From positions 1-64,000 of the forward strand of contig NZ_FVZN01000014.1 of the NCBI RefSeq assembly GCF_900168685.1: DNA of 64,000 nucleotides, given 5' to 3'. Shown piece after piece: positions 8,077-16,628 of the stretch. A program made the position numbers and the translations under genes. The stretch is from Solibacillus isronensis. GTDB taxonomy: Bacteria > Bacillota > Bacilli > Bacillales_A > Planococcaceae. The first letter of the stretch is position 1. Every line of letters begins with the position of its first letter. Under the pieces are notes generated by a model. It made no database searches. It was not told the DNA's origin and saw only the letters and a program-made list of their open reading frames with translations.

Positions 8077-9099
8077 ATGCTTCTTGTATTCGTCATTGCA
8101 CTTATTGGGGCACTTCTATTCTCCACGCTTTCATTTCCGATTCCATGGCTGATCGGTCCTATTTTTTCGGTGCTGGTTGCACAGTTTTTCATTAAAGATA
8201 GGCTGCGATGGCCGGCTGTTTTGCGAAATACAGGACTTGTAATCGTTGGTGTCGCAATTGGTCAGCAATTTGATTTCTCGCTATTTTCCGATTTCAAATC
8301 CTTGCTGTTTTTTATGGTCATCGTCAATGTTCTATTATTTGCATTTTGTTTAGGGATTGCATGGGTGATTGCTCGATCAACGGGTCTTACATTTAAAACG
8401 GCCGTCGCCGCCAATGTTCCGGGTGGGTTATCCCAGCTTGTATTGTTTGCGGAAGAGGAAGGGGATGTCCATTTAACAGCGGTCACGTATTTTCATATTG
8501 TCCGTGTATTGGGGGTCGTGCTGCTCATCCCGTTTTTAGTGTCAGGTCATGTTGTTGGGGGAGCAAGTATTCCATTGACATGGGATGTATGGCAAGTGGG
8601 TCTGGTCATTTTGCTCGCTGCTGTTGCCGTCCCGCTTGGCAGAAAATTAAAGCTCCCTGTCGCGCACTTTTTAACACCGATCATCGTTGTCATCGGATTA
8701 AAATTCTTTGGAATTGAAGCACCGACAATGTCGAGTGATGTTCTTCATATTGCGCAAATTTTAATCGGTGCCTATATTGGACTGTTATTAAAGCCTGAAA
8801 CATTGCGTCTTCCATTGAATGTTTTGATCGGTGGGATGGCCAGTACGGTTGCGATGATTATTCTCACATACGGCACAAGCTTACTCATTGCCCGGTATTT
8901 AGATTTGAGCTTTGCGACAAGCTTTTTAAGCACGGCACCTGGTGGACTCGATCAAATGGGGCTTTTAGCGGCTGCGGTAAAGGCAGATATTTCCGTTGTA
9001 ACCGTTTTCCAGCTGTTTCGTTTGCTGTTTATATTCTTATGTGTACTACCTATTATTAAGTGGGTTTACCGAGAGCGGGAAGAGTCTGTACAACAATGA
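8077..9099 (+). CDS. AbrB-family membrane protein
   Basis: Integral membrane protein of 340 residues with about ten hydrophobic segments, built of two similar halves, as in the AbrB duplication family (often called 'ammonia monooxygenase' in databases by mistake). The halves show FPIPWLIGPIF near the N-terminus and GTAPGGLDQM-like (STAPGGLDQMGLL) and VPGGLSQLVLF loops that mirror each other. Transport or regulatory activity is not established for the family. The start has SD AAAGGGGAG. No operon partner is evident; ctaB lies 171 bp downstream. Confidence 0.82.
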   Translation: MLLVFVIALIGALLFSTLSFPIPWLIGPIFSVLVAQFFIKDRLRWPAVLRNTGLVIVGVAIGQQFDFSLFSDFKSLLFFMVIVNVLLFAFCLGIAWVIARSTGLTFKTAVAANVPGGLSQLVLFAEEEGDVHLTAVTYFHIVRVLGVVLLIPFLVSGHVVGGASIPLTWDVWQVGLVILLAAVAVPLGRKLKLPVAHFLTPIIVVIGLKFFGIEAPTMSSDVLHIAQILIGAYIGLLLKPETLRLPLNVLIGGMASTVAMIILTYGTSLLIARYLDLSFATSFLSTAPGGLDQMGLLAAAVKADISVVTVFQLFRLLFIFLCVLPIIKWVYREREESVQQ

Positions 9100-9270
9100 A
9101 TGATAAGCCGTTTCATTAATTGTCTGTCCAGCAATCCAATCATTAATTGTGACAGGATTATCACGACATTTTAAATGGAAAAATGAGAAAAAAAGCCTGG
9201 ATGCTAACCCTTTATGTCCCGATTAGGTTATACTAGAGAAAGTGATTAATTAGGAAGTAGGATTAAGAAC

Positions 9271-10167
9271 ATGCAAACGCAATCGAATCGACAGTTGTGG
9301 GCGCAAGCAGTGAAGACCGGCATTATAAAATCTAACTTAATTCCGATGATCGCGGCATTAATGCTCGCCCTGTATACGTATGAATTAAATTTTATTGATC
9401 ATATTCCCGCTATTATTTATGCAATTATTGGTTCGGCAGCAGTTATAGCTGCTGCAGGTGCATATAATAACGTCTATGACCGGGATATTGATCAAATTAT
9501 GCCCCGTACAAAAACTCGTCCAACCGTTACTGGAGAACTTTCTGCGAAGTTAGTGCTAATCGTTGCGACGATTTTATTAATATTAGGATGTACGGCGCTT
9601 TATTTAGCATCACCGTTAGCTGCTATGTTAGGGTTTTTAGGTGTATTTTTCTATGTTGTCCCTTATACAATGTGGACAAAACGCCGTACAATCTGGAATA
9701 CAGAAGTTGGTAGTATTTCAGGCGCTATGCCCCCACTCATTGGGTGGGCAGCCGTCGCTCCGGATCTGTGGCATCCGGCTGCATGGGCGCTGTTTCTAAT
9801 TATGGTCATTTGGCAAATGCCTCATTTTTATGCCATTGCCATTCGTAAAAAAGAGGATTACGCCGCGGCGAATATCCCAATGCTACCTGTAGCAAAAGGG
9901 GAAAAGCGCACATATATTCAGTCGAATATTTATCTCGTGCTGCTAATTTTATCGAGCTTTTTGTTTTTACCGCTTAGCTTAGGTTTAACAATCGTTTCAC
10001 TTGTCCTTGGTGTCATTTGGCTATGCATGAGTATTGCTGCATCAAAAAAACAAGGTGAGAAGAAGTGGGCGAATATTATGTTCGGCTATTCGCTCTTCCA
10101 TATGATGGCTGTATTTGGGACAGTCTTTATTTATGCAACAGTTGGCATGATTTTAAATGCGCTTTAA
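9271..10167 (+). CDS. ctaB: protoheme IX farnesyltransferase (heme O synthase)
   Basis: Adds farnesyl diphosphate to heme B to make heme O, precursor of heme A for terminal oxidases, in the cytoplasmic membrane. The 298-residue protein has about nine membrane segments. The UbiA-family allylic diphosphate motif is NNVYDRDID at 66-74, followed by MPRTKTRPTVTGEL. Length is normal. SD is AGGA 9 nt before ATG. It stands alone here, away from a cta operon, so it may be a second copy in the genome. A strong terminator follows. Confidence 0.95.
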   Translation: MQTQSNRQLWAQAVKTGIIKSNLIPMIAALMLALYTYELNFIDHIPAIIYAIIGSAAVIAAAGAYNNVYDRDIDQIMPRTKTRPTVTGELSAKLVLIVATILLILGCTALYLASPLAAMLGFLGVFFYVVPYTMWTKRRTIWNTEVGSISGAMPPLIGWAAVAPDLWHPAAWALFLIMVIWQMPHFYAIAIRKKEDYAAANIPMLPVAKGEKRTYIQSNIYLVLLILSSFLFLPLSLGLTIVSLVLGVIWLCMSIAASKKQGEKKWANIMFGYSLFHMMAVFGTVFIYATVGMILNAL

Positions 10168-10181
10168 AGTTGTAGAAGTAA

Positions 10182-10224
10182 AAACTCATTCATTTTCCTA
10201 TAGAGAAAATGAATGAGTTTTTTT
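10182..10224 (+). terminator. terminator after ctaB
   Basis: A 16-bp stem (AAACTCATTCATTTTC and complement) with a short loop and T7. Confidence 0.9.
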
Positions 10225-10227
10225 GTT

Positions 10228-10585
10228 ATATAGGTTAAGCACATGTATAATCTTCTTTTTTATTTAGTAATAAATGCTTATATGGAATAGACTTTTCTTA
10301 TATAATATAGGATTTCGTCAAAAATCAATTAAGAAACATCAAAATATTATTATTTTCTATCCGCTTGTTGAGAAATTGTGAACAGAAAATGTGAGCATAA
10401 TATGACAATGATAGCCCACGTATTTTTTGCTTGAAGGAGACATGCTATCATTGGTTTATCAAGTAGAGCGGTGTGCATGGAAGGCAAACTTGCTCACTCA
10501 TTGATATGCTATGTTACTCATAAATCTCGTACATGACTTCGACAACATATAACCCCCCTATTTTTATATGGTCCCGTACGGATTC
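10228..10585. other. gene-less stretch ending in a terminator
   Basis: No coding frame with an SD was seen. The stretch ends in the strong hairpin at 10587-10626 although no gene precedes it on the plus strand, so a small RNA transcribed from around 10380-10440 (TTGTGA...TAATAT is a weak promoter match) is possible but unproved. Confidence 0.35.
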
Positions 10586-10586
10586 C

Positions 10587-10626
10587 AAAAGACGCCAATG
10601 CTGTAGTGAGCATTGGCGTCTTTTTT
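10587..10626. terminator. orphan terminator hairpin
   Basis: AAAAGACGCCAATG and CATTGGCGTCTTTTTT pair around a 10-nt loop. It has a T run on the plus strand and an A run on the other side, and it does not follow a recognised gene. Confidence 0.8.
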
Positions 10627-10644
10627 GTTTATCGTCCAGGCTAG

Positions 10645-10769
10645 GCTAAAGCGCCAACTCCTCGGACATTTCGGTCCCTCCAAAAGAGGCTCACACGGTG
10701 TGAGTCATTGGGGGGCATGCCACAGGGACGTGGCGTTTTGCCCACTAGGAGTTGGACTGGCGCTTTAGC
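10645..10769. repeat. cloverleaf-like structured element with terminal inverted repeats
   Basis: The ends GCTAAAGCGCCA (10645-10656) and TGGCGCTTTAGC (10758-10769) are perfect 12-bp inverted repeats. CAACTCCT/AGGAGTTG extends the closing stem, with a 3-base bulge. Inside are three smaller hairpins: GGAC/GTCC (10664-10677), CTCACA/TGTGAG (10690-10704) and GCCAC/GTGGC within GGGCA/TGCCC (about 10712-10743). The element lies 10 nt beyond the dipeptidase stop and is GC-richer than its surroundings. It resembles the structured intergenic repeats scattered through Bacillales genomes. Whether it acts as RNA, terminator or mobile repeat cannot be told here. Confidence 0.6.
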
Positions 10770-10779
10770 ACTTTTGTTT

Positions 10780-12162
10780 TTAAAATTTAATTGTTGCTAC
10801 TTCATGCATGTAATCGCCAAGTACTCGCAAGCCTTGGTCGAAGTTTTCAAGATGGAAGTGTTCGTTTGGTGCATGGAAGTTTTCGCTTGAAAGACCGAAG
10901 CCCATTAACACTACAGGCAAACCTAAAATTTCATCGAATGCTGCAACGATCGGGATTGATCCGCCACCGCGCGTATAAGCTGTAGGTACTTCATATACTT
11001 TTTCATATGAACGACCTGCCGCCTGAATTGCCGGGTGATCGAATGGTGTTAAGTAAGGTTTTCCTTTATCAAATTCAGAAATCGTTACTTCGACACCAGT
11101 TGGTTTATGCTTTTCAATATGCGCTTTCAGTAAAGAAACGATTTCCTCAGGGTCTTGATCCGGTACTAAGCGGCATGTAATTTTTGCACCCGCTTCAGCA
11201 GGTAAAACTGTTTTAATGCCTTCACCAGAGAAGCCGCCGAATACACCGTTTACTTCCAATGTTGGACGTGCCCATGTTTGTTCCAAGTAAGAATAGCCAG
11301 CTTCACCGAATAATTCTTTCACACCGACTTCTTCTTTTAATGCTTCTTCATCAAAGTTCAAATCACGGTAAGCTTGGCGCTCTTCTTCAGATAGGGGACG
11401 AACTGAATCATAGAAGCCTTCCACTTGAATTGTACCGTGCTCATCACGGAAAGAAGCTAAAATTTCTGCAAGTGCATGGATCGCGTTTTGAACACCACCG
11501 CCATAAAGGCCAGAGTGCAGGTCACCTTTTGCACCGCGCACATCAATCTGCACACCTGTTAGTCCGCGTAAGCCATAGCATACTGCAGGTTTTCCTTTTG
11601 CGTATAGACCTGTATCGGAAATGACGATTAAGTCAGCTGCTAATTTTTCTTTATTGTCTTCTGTATACTTCGGAAGAGACGGACTGCCGATTTCCTCTTC
11701 ACCTTCATAAATGAATTTCACGTTTACCGGTAATGTACCTTCTGTCGCAAATAACGCTTCGATCATTTTTAAATGCATGAACACTTGTCCTTTATCATCC
11801 GAAGAACCACGTGCAAACAGTTTATTGTCGCGGATGGCCGGTTCAAAAGGAGGTGTTTCCCATAAGTTTAATGGATCAACTGGTTGTACATCATAATGAC
11901 CGTAGAACAGAATTGTCGGTTTACCTTCAGCATGAAGCCATTCCCCATAAACGACCGGATGACCAGCTGTTTCATCTACTGATACGTTTTCGATGTTTAA
12001 TGATTTTAAGTGGTCCGCCAGCCAGTTTGCCGCTGACAACATATCTGCCTTGTGCTCAGATAGAGCAGAAATACTAGGAATACGTAAAAATTCGTTTAAC
12101 TCCGCTAAATGACGTTCACGGTTTTCCGTAAAGTAACCGTCTAACTTTTCTAAATGACTCAT
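10780..12162 (-). CDS. M20-family dipeptidase
   Basis: Cytosolic zinc-dependent peptidase of 460 residues, close to carnosinase-like dipeptidases of the M20 family. Metal-site motifs are visible: FYGHYDVQPVDP (His and Asp ligand region near residue 88), RGSSDDKGQ, YEGEEEIGSPS (catalytic Glu-Glu near 150) and a C-terminal GFGLSSENFHAPNEHF with a ligand His. Length is typical. SD AAAGGGAGG precedes ATG by 11 nt. It hydrolyses dipeptides; exact specificity is unknown. Its message would run into the structured element at 10645-10769. Confidence 0.9.
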   Translation of the reverse strand: MSHLEKLDGYFTENRERHLAELNEFLRIPSISALSEHKADMLSAANWLADHLKSLNIENVSVDETAGHPVVYGEWLHAEGKPTILFYGHYDVQPVDPLNLWETPPFEPAIRDNKLFARGSSDDKGQVFMHLKMIEALFATEGTLPVNVKFIYEGEEEIGSPSLPKYTEDNKEKLAADLIVISDTGLYAKGKPAVCYGLRGLTGVQIDVRGAKGDLHSGLYGGGVQNAIHALAEILASFRDEHGTIQVEGFYDSVRPLSEEERQAYRDLNFDEEALKEEVGVKELFGEAGYSYLEQTWARPTLEVNGVFGGFSGEGIKTVLPAEAGAKITCRLVPDQDPEEIVSLLKAHIEKHKPTGVEVTISEFDKGKPYLTPFDHPAIQAAGRSYEKVYEVPTAYTRGGGSIPIVAAFDEILGLPVVLMGFGLSSENFHAPNEHFHLENFDQGLRVLGDYMHEVATIKF

Positions 12163-12224
12163 ATGGTTGAGTGCCTCCCTTTATTTCGGTTGTAGAAATA
12201 ATTATAGCATAGAACATCTGGAAA

Positions 12225-12626
12225 TCAGCTTCTCATCTTTCCTTTTTTTGAGCCTGCATCAAACACCCAATACATTGTCGCTGTCGCGATGGCAAAGACA
12301 ATTCCGCCATATAAAGACAAGTAAATGGATTCCATTATGAGTGAAATTGTCATTAAAAGCGTAAAGGAGATAAGTAAGTGCGCAAAGTATTTGTGGAACC
12401 GGTGATTTTGCGTTGTTTTTAATTCAATCAGGACATCAGAAAACATAACAAACGCAAATTCAATGACTCCATAAATTAGAATGAACCAAATTAAGTTTCC
12501 CCAACCTTCAAATTCAATTCCGACAAGCAGTAAAATGCCTACTTCCACAGAAATTGCGATTCCGATGATCGCTATAAATAGTAATCCGATAAAAATAAAG
12601 CCTATAAATCCTCCGAAATTCTTCAT
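12225..12626 (-). CDS. small membrane protein, YrvL-like
   Basis: A 133-residue protein with four hydrophobic segments (about 5-30, 38-60, 75-100, 105-122). Layout and the GWGNLIWFILIYGVIEFAF stretch recall the YrvL family, named as regulatory in Bacillus; the match is by eye and weak. The frame opens at 12641, but SD TTAGGAG lies 5 nt before the ATG at 12626, so that start was used. It is on the same strand as the dipeptidase, 62 nt upstream of it, so cotranscription is possible. Confidence 0.6.
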   Translation of the reverse strand: MKNFGGFIGFIFIGLLFIAIIGIAISVEVGILLLVGIEFEGWGNLIWFILIYGVIEFAFVMFSDVLIELKTTQNHRFHKYFAHLLISFTLLMTISLIMESIYLSLYGGIVFAIATATMYWVFDAGSKKGKMRS

Positions 12627-12898
12627 ATAAACTCCTAACAAATTTGAATAGATAATAGTTAGTATAAATGATTTTTAGAAAAAAGAGGGAAGCACGCTCC
12701 GTCAGGAAATATAAAAGTACACTTTTTTCAATTGTTCTCTAAATGATTATATGGAGTACCTGCGAATAATCATTTTATAAACCCATTTAAAGTTAAGAAA
12801 TACTGTATTGTGTTTTTGATAAATATGGAAAGCAATCGGTGCAACTTCTGCTCAAATACGCTACGATAAAAATAATAAATCCAAAAAGGGTGATTAAA

Positions 12899-13453
12899 AT
12901 GTTCTATATACTGCTAAGTTATTTACTCGGTACAATCCTTTTTGCGATCGTTCTAGGGAAAGTAAAAGGAATTGATCTTCAGCATGCGAATAGCGGTAAT
13001 CTTGGGGCACGAAATGCCGGCCGTACATTAGGGAAGTGGGCTTTTATCTTTGTGGCAGTAGGGGATGGTTTAAAAGGGCTTCTTGTAGTGGTTGTGGGAC
13101 GAATGCTTGAGCTTCCTGAACTGACGATTGCACTTGCTGTTATTGCTGTAGTGCTTGGCCATTTGTACCCGTTTTGGAATCGCGGAAAAGGTGGAAAAGG
13201 AGTTGCAACGGTAATTGGAGCAATGGTCGCTTTTTCACCGTTATTGATTTTCGTATTTTTAGCTGGCTTTTTATTGAGCCTGCTCGTAACAAAAAGTGCA
13301 ACACTTAGTATGACAGGCGGGTTTATCTTGTATGGAATAATTATGAGTGTATATATAGAAGCAGGATTCATCGTAACAATCGCACTTGTTCTCGTTATTT
13401 GGAAACAGCGTCATAGTATTGTAGAAAGGGTGAAACCAAATGTACTGGAGTAA
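12899..13453 (+). CDS. plsY: PlsY-family glycerol-3-phosphate acyltransferase
   Basis: Membrane acyltransferase of 184 residues that uses acyl-phosphate to acylate the sn-1 position of glycerol 3-phosphate. Family motifs are present: SGNLGARNAGRTLG, GLKGLLVV, GHLYPFWNRGKGGKGVAT (glycine-rich G-x-GGKG-A) and five membrane segments. The frame opens at 12839, but SD AAAAGGGTG precedes ATG 12899. Its last 14 bases overlap the next gene, so the two are translationally coupled. The motifs depart slightly from textbook PlsY (NLGARNAGR where S-NPGATN is usual), so it may be a specialised paralogue rather than the housekeeping enzyme. Confidence 0.85.
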   Translation: MFYILLSYLLGTILFAIVLGKVKGIDLQHANSGNLGARNAGRTLGKWAFIFVAVGDGLKGLLVVVVGRMLELPELTIALAVIAVVLGHLYPFWNRGKGGKGVATVIGAMVAFSPLLIFVFLAGFLLSLLVTKSATLSMTGGFILYGIIMSVYIEAGFIVTIALVLVIWKQRHSIVERVKPNVLE

Positions 13454-14957
13454 AATTGCAGCAACAGATGAAGAATTTGATGCAATCGCAGCATTAAACT
13501 ATGAAACTTTTGTAGAGGAAATTCCTCAGCATGAGCACAATCCGCTGCGTCGGCTTATCGATAAATTTCATGATGAAAATGTGTATGTAATCGTCTATAA
13601 AAATACCGAAATGGTCGGTATGGTTGCATTCCGCGATACACGACCATTTTCAATCGATCGAAAAATCGGTAATGTAGAAAAATACTTGGATGCAGATGTT
13701 TGCGAACATTTATGTGAAATCCGGCTGCTCGCGGTGAAAAAGAATCACCGGAACGGGCGTGTTTTTACGAAGCTTACAACAGCGATCTACCGTTATTTTT
13801 ATGATGTAGGATATACAGCATGCGTCATTTCCGGTACGGTCCGAGAAGAGAAAATGTATACGCAAATGGGGTTCAGGCAATTTGCGTCAGCTGTTGGAAC
13901 AGAGGAAGCACGGTATTTGCCGATGGTTTTAACACGGCAGGACAGCGCGGTTTTCCGTGAGCGTCTGCGTGAACAGAATAGAGTGTTTTTTCCGGGACCA
14001 GTTGCATTGGAAAATCCGCTGATTCCATCCACCATTTCCCATCGCTCCGTAAAATTCCAGCAGGAGCTTGATGATATGAAAAGCGGGTTATGTAAACTTG
14101 CAAAGGCAAATTACGTTATACCACTTGTCGGTACAGGGACACTTGCTAATGATGCGATGCTCGGCCAGCTGAAAAGTGAATTTCCTCTTGAAACCGGACT
14201 AGTATTGGTAAATGGGGAATTCGGTCAACGTCTTCATAACCAGGCCAAACAGTGGGGACTACATATTGAAAAGATTGATGTTGGATGGGGAAATCCATTC
14301 GATATTGCAGAAATTGAAGCGTATTTACAAAAGGCGGGGTATCGATACATTTTATTTGTGCATGGCGAAACATCAAACAGTACATTAAATCCGCTTGCCT
14401 CGTTAGGGAAGTTGGCGGAAAAATATGAGATAAAGCTATGTGCGGACTGTATTAGTTCGTTTGGTTCCATACCATTTTCGATGCAGGGGCTTCACTATGC
14501 TACAGCAGTCAGCGGGAAGGCGCTTGGCACGGTGGCGGGACTTGCTTTCATCTTCTGTAAGGAACAACCGATTTCTAGTGATGCACCACTGTATTTGAAT
14601 TTGCCTTATTATATTGAGAAGCAAATTCCGTTCACATTGCCGCATAGTTTTGTAGAGGCAGTAATCGATGTACTAAAGTTGTATCCGGAGCGCTTTGAAG
14701 TATTGGAAAAGCGGATGGAGGCAATTAAGAATTCAACGCTTGATGTAACAGCAACTTATCCGATGATCGCTACATGGGAGCACCCAAAAATGGCTGAAAT
14801 CCTTACTGCATGCGAATTAAATGGTTTTTATCTGCATGGCGACAGCGCATATTTAAGAGAACGCAATATCGCTCAAATAAGCACAATCCAACCGAATTTT
14901 GAAAAAGATTTTAAAAAGTTAAATGAATTGCTTACTTATGTAATGGAAACTTTGTAG
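13440..14957 (+). CDS. N-acyltransferase (GNAT/FeeM-like) fused to class V aminotransferase
   Basis: Two-domain protein of 505 residues. Residues 1-170 are a GNAT-fold domain resembling acyl-ACP-dependent N-acyl amino acid or homoserine lactone synthases; CEIRLLAV at 92-99 matches their conserved E-x-R-x-AV strand, and MYTQMGF closes the fold. Residues about 180-505 are a fold-type I PLP enzyme of aminotransferase class V: VGTGTLANDAML, HGETSNSTLNP, CADCISSFGS (PLP-ring Asp) and SGKALG with probable PLP Lys360. It overlaps plsY by 14 nt. A joint role in making an N- and O-acylated amino compound is inference; it could also be a plain aminotransferase with an accessory domain. Confidence 0.78.
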   Translation: MYWSKIAATDEEFDAIAALNYETFVEEIPQHEHNPLRRLIDKFHDENVYVIVYKNTEMVGMVAFRDTRPFSIDRKIGNVEKYLDADVCEHLCEIRLLAVKKNHRNGRVFTKLTTAIYRYFYDVGYTACVISGTVREEKMYTQMGFRQFASAVGTEEARYLPMVLTRQDSAVFRERLREQNRVFFPGPVALENPLIPSTISHRSVKFQQELDDMKSGLCKLAKANYVIPLVGTGTLANDAMLGQLKSEFPLETGLVLVNGEFGQRLHNQAKQWGLHIEKIDVGWGNPFDIAEIEAYLQKAGYRYILFVHGETSNSTLNPLASLGKLAEKYEIKLCADCISSFGSIPFSMQGLHYATAVSGKALGTVAGLAFIFCKEQPISSDAPLYLNLPYYIEKQIPFTLPHSFVEAVIDVLKLYPERFEVLEKRMEAIKNSTLDVTATYPMIATWEHPKMAEILTACELNGFYLHGDSAYLRERNIAQISTIQPNFEKDFKKLNELLTYVMETL

Positions 14958-14968
14958 GGGGGAGGACT

Positions 14969-15037
14969 ATGCGGGGGATGCAGAAACATTTATTTCGTTC
15001 AAATGATTACAACCAATCTTACAGCATTGTAAGGTAA
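14969..15037 (+). CDS. possible 22-aa small protein
   Basis: A 22-codon frame begins 11 nt after the fusion gene and has an unusually strong SD (AGGGGGGAGG, 3-4 nt before ATG). The peptide starts MRGMQKHLF and is polar, without a signal or membrane stretch. No family is recognised. The SD is the only support; the close spacing to ATG weakens it. Confidence 0.3.
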   Translation: MRGMQKHLFRSNDYNQSYSIVR

Positions 15038-15167
15038 TTGAAAGCCAATCCGATAGAGTGTAATTGTTTAATTTGGCACAATAAGGTCATAAGGAAATTT
15101 AACATACACATACGATGTAATTATGCCAAGGGCGCACTTCATATAAAATCTATCGGAGGACTTTCAA

Positions 15168-15713
15168 ATGAATGAATTATTAACGACTATTTATGATGAA
15201 TACAACCGCTACATTTACCATCTTTGCTTAAAGCTTACACGCAATCAAAACGAAGCAGAAGATTTAATGCAGGAAGTTTGGGTAAAAGTTGTACGCTATG
15301 AAGAATCAGTATCAAAAGTAGACCATGTAAAAGCATGGCTTACAACAATTACGATGAATACATTCCGCGACCGCTATCGCAAAAATGTACGCCGCAGTAA
15401 ATACATGATGAATCAACCTGAACAATTAGACGTACCGATTTTAGATTTGGTTCCCAACAATGATTTTACGACAGAAGAACTTGTGGAAAAAACAGAAATC
15501 ACAAAAATCGTGCAGGAGAAAATGGCACAGCTTGATAGCATTTACCAAAAAACATTATGGTATTTCTACGTGGACCAATTCTCATTAGCCGAAATTTCCG
15601 AATTGATGAAAGTGTCAATCGGTACGGTGAAATCTCGTCTATTCCGCGCAAAAGCACGCTTAAAAGAAATTTTACTATCCGATAATGGTGTCGCAGAAGC
15701 AGTATTGGCTTAG
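15168..15713 (+). CDS. ECF-type RNA polymerase sigma factor
   Basis: Sigma-70 family regulator of 181 residues. Region 2 (about 8-75) has YIYHLCLKLTRNQNEAEDLMQEVW and the DNA-melting segment VKAWLTTITMNTFRDRYRK. Region 4 (about 120-170) has SLAEISELMKVSIGTVKSRLFRAKARLKE. SD is CGGAGG. No anti-sigma gene follows; the next gene is an SMR pump, so control is probably by another means or in trans. The regulon is unknown. A terminator follows directly. Confidence 0.92.
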   Translation: MNELLTTIYDEYNRYIYHLCLKLTRNQNEAEDLMQEVWVKVVRYEESVSKVDHVKAWLTTITMNTFRDRYRKNVRRSKYMMNQPEQLDVPILDLVPNNDFTTEELVEKTEITKIVQEKMAQLDSIYQKTLWYFYVDQFSLAEISELMKVSIGTVKSRLFRAKARLKEILLSDNGVAEAVLA

Positions 15714-15728
15714 TAAAAGATAGGACGA

Positions 15729-15761
15729 AAGCTATGGCAGAAAGTTGCCGTAGCTTTTTTT
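15729..15761 (+). terminator. terminator after the sigma factor gene
   Basis: AAGCTATGGCA pairs with TGCCGTAGCTT, followed by T7. Confidence 0.88.
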
Positions 15762-15827
15762 GATTGCCTGGAGATCAACCCTTTATTAATACGTGATTTG
15801 CTTTCAATAATATAATATGATAAATTA

Positions 15828-15844
15828 TGAATGAACGTCAGTCA
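15828..15844. promoter_or_regulatory. candidate TetR operator before the SMR pair
   Basis: TGAATGAACGTCAGTCA differs at two bases from the perfect palindrome at 16592-16608 in front of the TetR gene. It lies between a TATAAT-like box (15811) and the SMR start, so bound repressor would block transcription. Regulation is inferred from the shared site. Confidence 0.65.
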
Positions 15845-15864
15845 TTAATTGTAGGAGGTAAGAG

Positions 15865-16212
15865 ATGAAAAAGTCATGGATTTATGTAGGGTTAACAAGT
15901 TTGTGCGAATTATTATGGATTTACGGCTTCAATGTAGCAAGTGCGTCATGGCATTGGGCAATTATTATCCCACTTATCACTGTTGATTTTTATTTTTTAG
16001 CAAAAGCGTGTGAAGGACTACCGACTGGAACAGTTTATGCAATTTTCGCTGCCATTGGGACAATTGGTACGGCATTGATGGATGTTTATTTATTTGGTGA
16101 ATCCTTTACAACATTGAAAATTGTATTCATAAGTATCATTGTAATAGGTGTGATGATGTTAAATATAGCGGATACATTGTCTGAACGGAAGGTAGAAAAG
16201 GGGGCGCTATAA
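15865..16212 (+). CDS. SMR-family transporter subunit
   Basis: Small multidrug resistance-type membrane protein of 115 residues with four membrane helices. Residues LCELLWIYGF near the start carry the family glutamate (Glu14) in helix 1, and GTVYAIFAAIGTIGTALMDVYLFGE is the conserved helix 3 to loop motif. It forms a pair with the next gene, as in YkkCD or EbrAB heteromeric exporters of cationic compounds or guanidinium. SD GTAGGAGG precedes ATG. The substrate is unknown. No guanidine riboswitch was seen upstream; control by the TetR neighbour is likely. Confidence 0.88.
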   Translation: MKKSWIYVGLTSLCELLWIYGFNVASASWHWAIIIPLITVDFYFLAKACEGLPTGTVYAIFAAIGTIGTALMDVYLFGESFTTLKIVFISIIVIGVMMLNIADTLSERKVEKGAL

Positions 16213-16527
16213 TTGGGATGGATTTTTGTAATTTTAGCTGCAATATTAGAAACAATTGGAGTTATTGGACTTAAGAAATTTAGTACCTCGAAGAAGCCGA
16301 AAGATTTAGTAACACTTGTTGCGGGTTTCGGTAGTGCTTTTTACTTTTTATATGCATCTTTTGAATATTTACAGGTAAGTATTGCTTACGCTGTTTGGAT
16401 TGGTCTTGGAACAACAGCAGCAGTCATTATTAATATGCTTTTTTTCGGCGAGTCAAGGAGCATAGGAAGAATGGTGGCTGTGTTTGTGATTGTTATTGGA
16501 GTTTCCGGATTAAAATATGTTTCATAG
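16213..16527 (+). CDS. SMR-family transporter partner subunit
   Basis: Second SMR subunit, 104 residues and four helices, with helix-1 glutamate in ILAAILETIGVIGLKK (Glu13) and SIAYAVWIGLGTTAAVI in helix 3. It begins with TTG directly after the stop of its partner; the SD AAAGGGGGCG lies inside the partner gene, which indicates coupled translation and a heterodimer. It likely exports a cationic drug or metabolite. Confidence 0.88.
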   Translation: MGWIFVILAAILETIGVIGLKKFSTSKKPKDLVTLVAGFGSAFYFLYASFEYLQVSIAYAVWIGLGTTAAVIINMLFFGESRSIGRMVAVFVIVIGVSGLKYVS

Positions 16528-16591
16528 CATAATATTATTGTTTTGGTACATTGTTTCTTCTTTGAACTTTCGTTATCATGAAAGTAGTTTC

Positions 16592-16608
16592 TGAATGAAC
16601 TTCATTCA
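16592..16608. promoter_or_regulatory. TetR autoregulatory operator
   Basis: TGAATGAA-C-TTCATTCA is a perfect 8-bp inverted repeat 20 bp before the TetR start. A near copy lies before the SMR operon at 15828. Confidence 0.7.
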
Positions 16609-16628
16609 ACAAGATAGGGGATGGCGTA

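Noticed and set aside
15763-15864. Guanidine (ykkC) riboswitch before the SMR pair
   Set aside because: Only about 100 bp with no conserved riboswitch core; the TetR operator explains control better.
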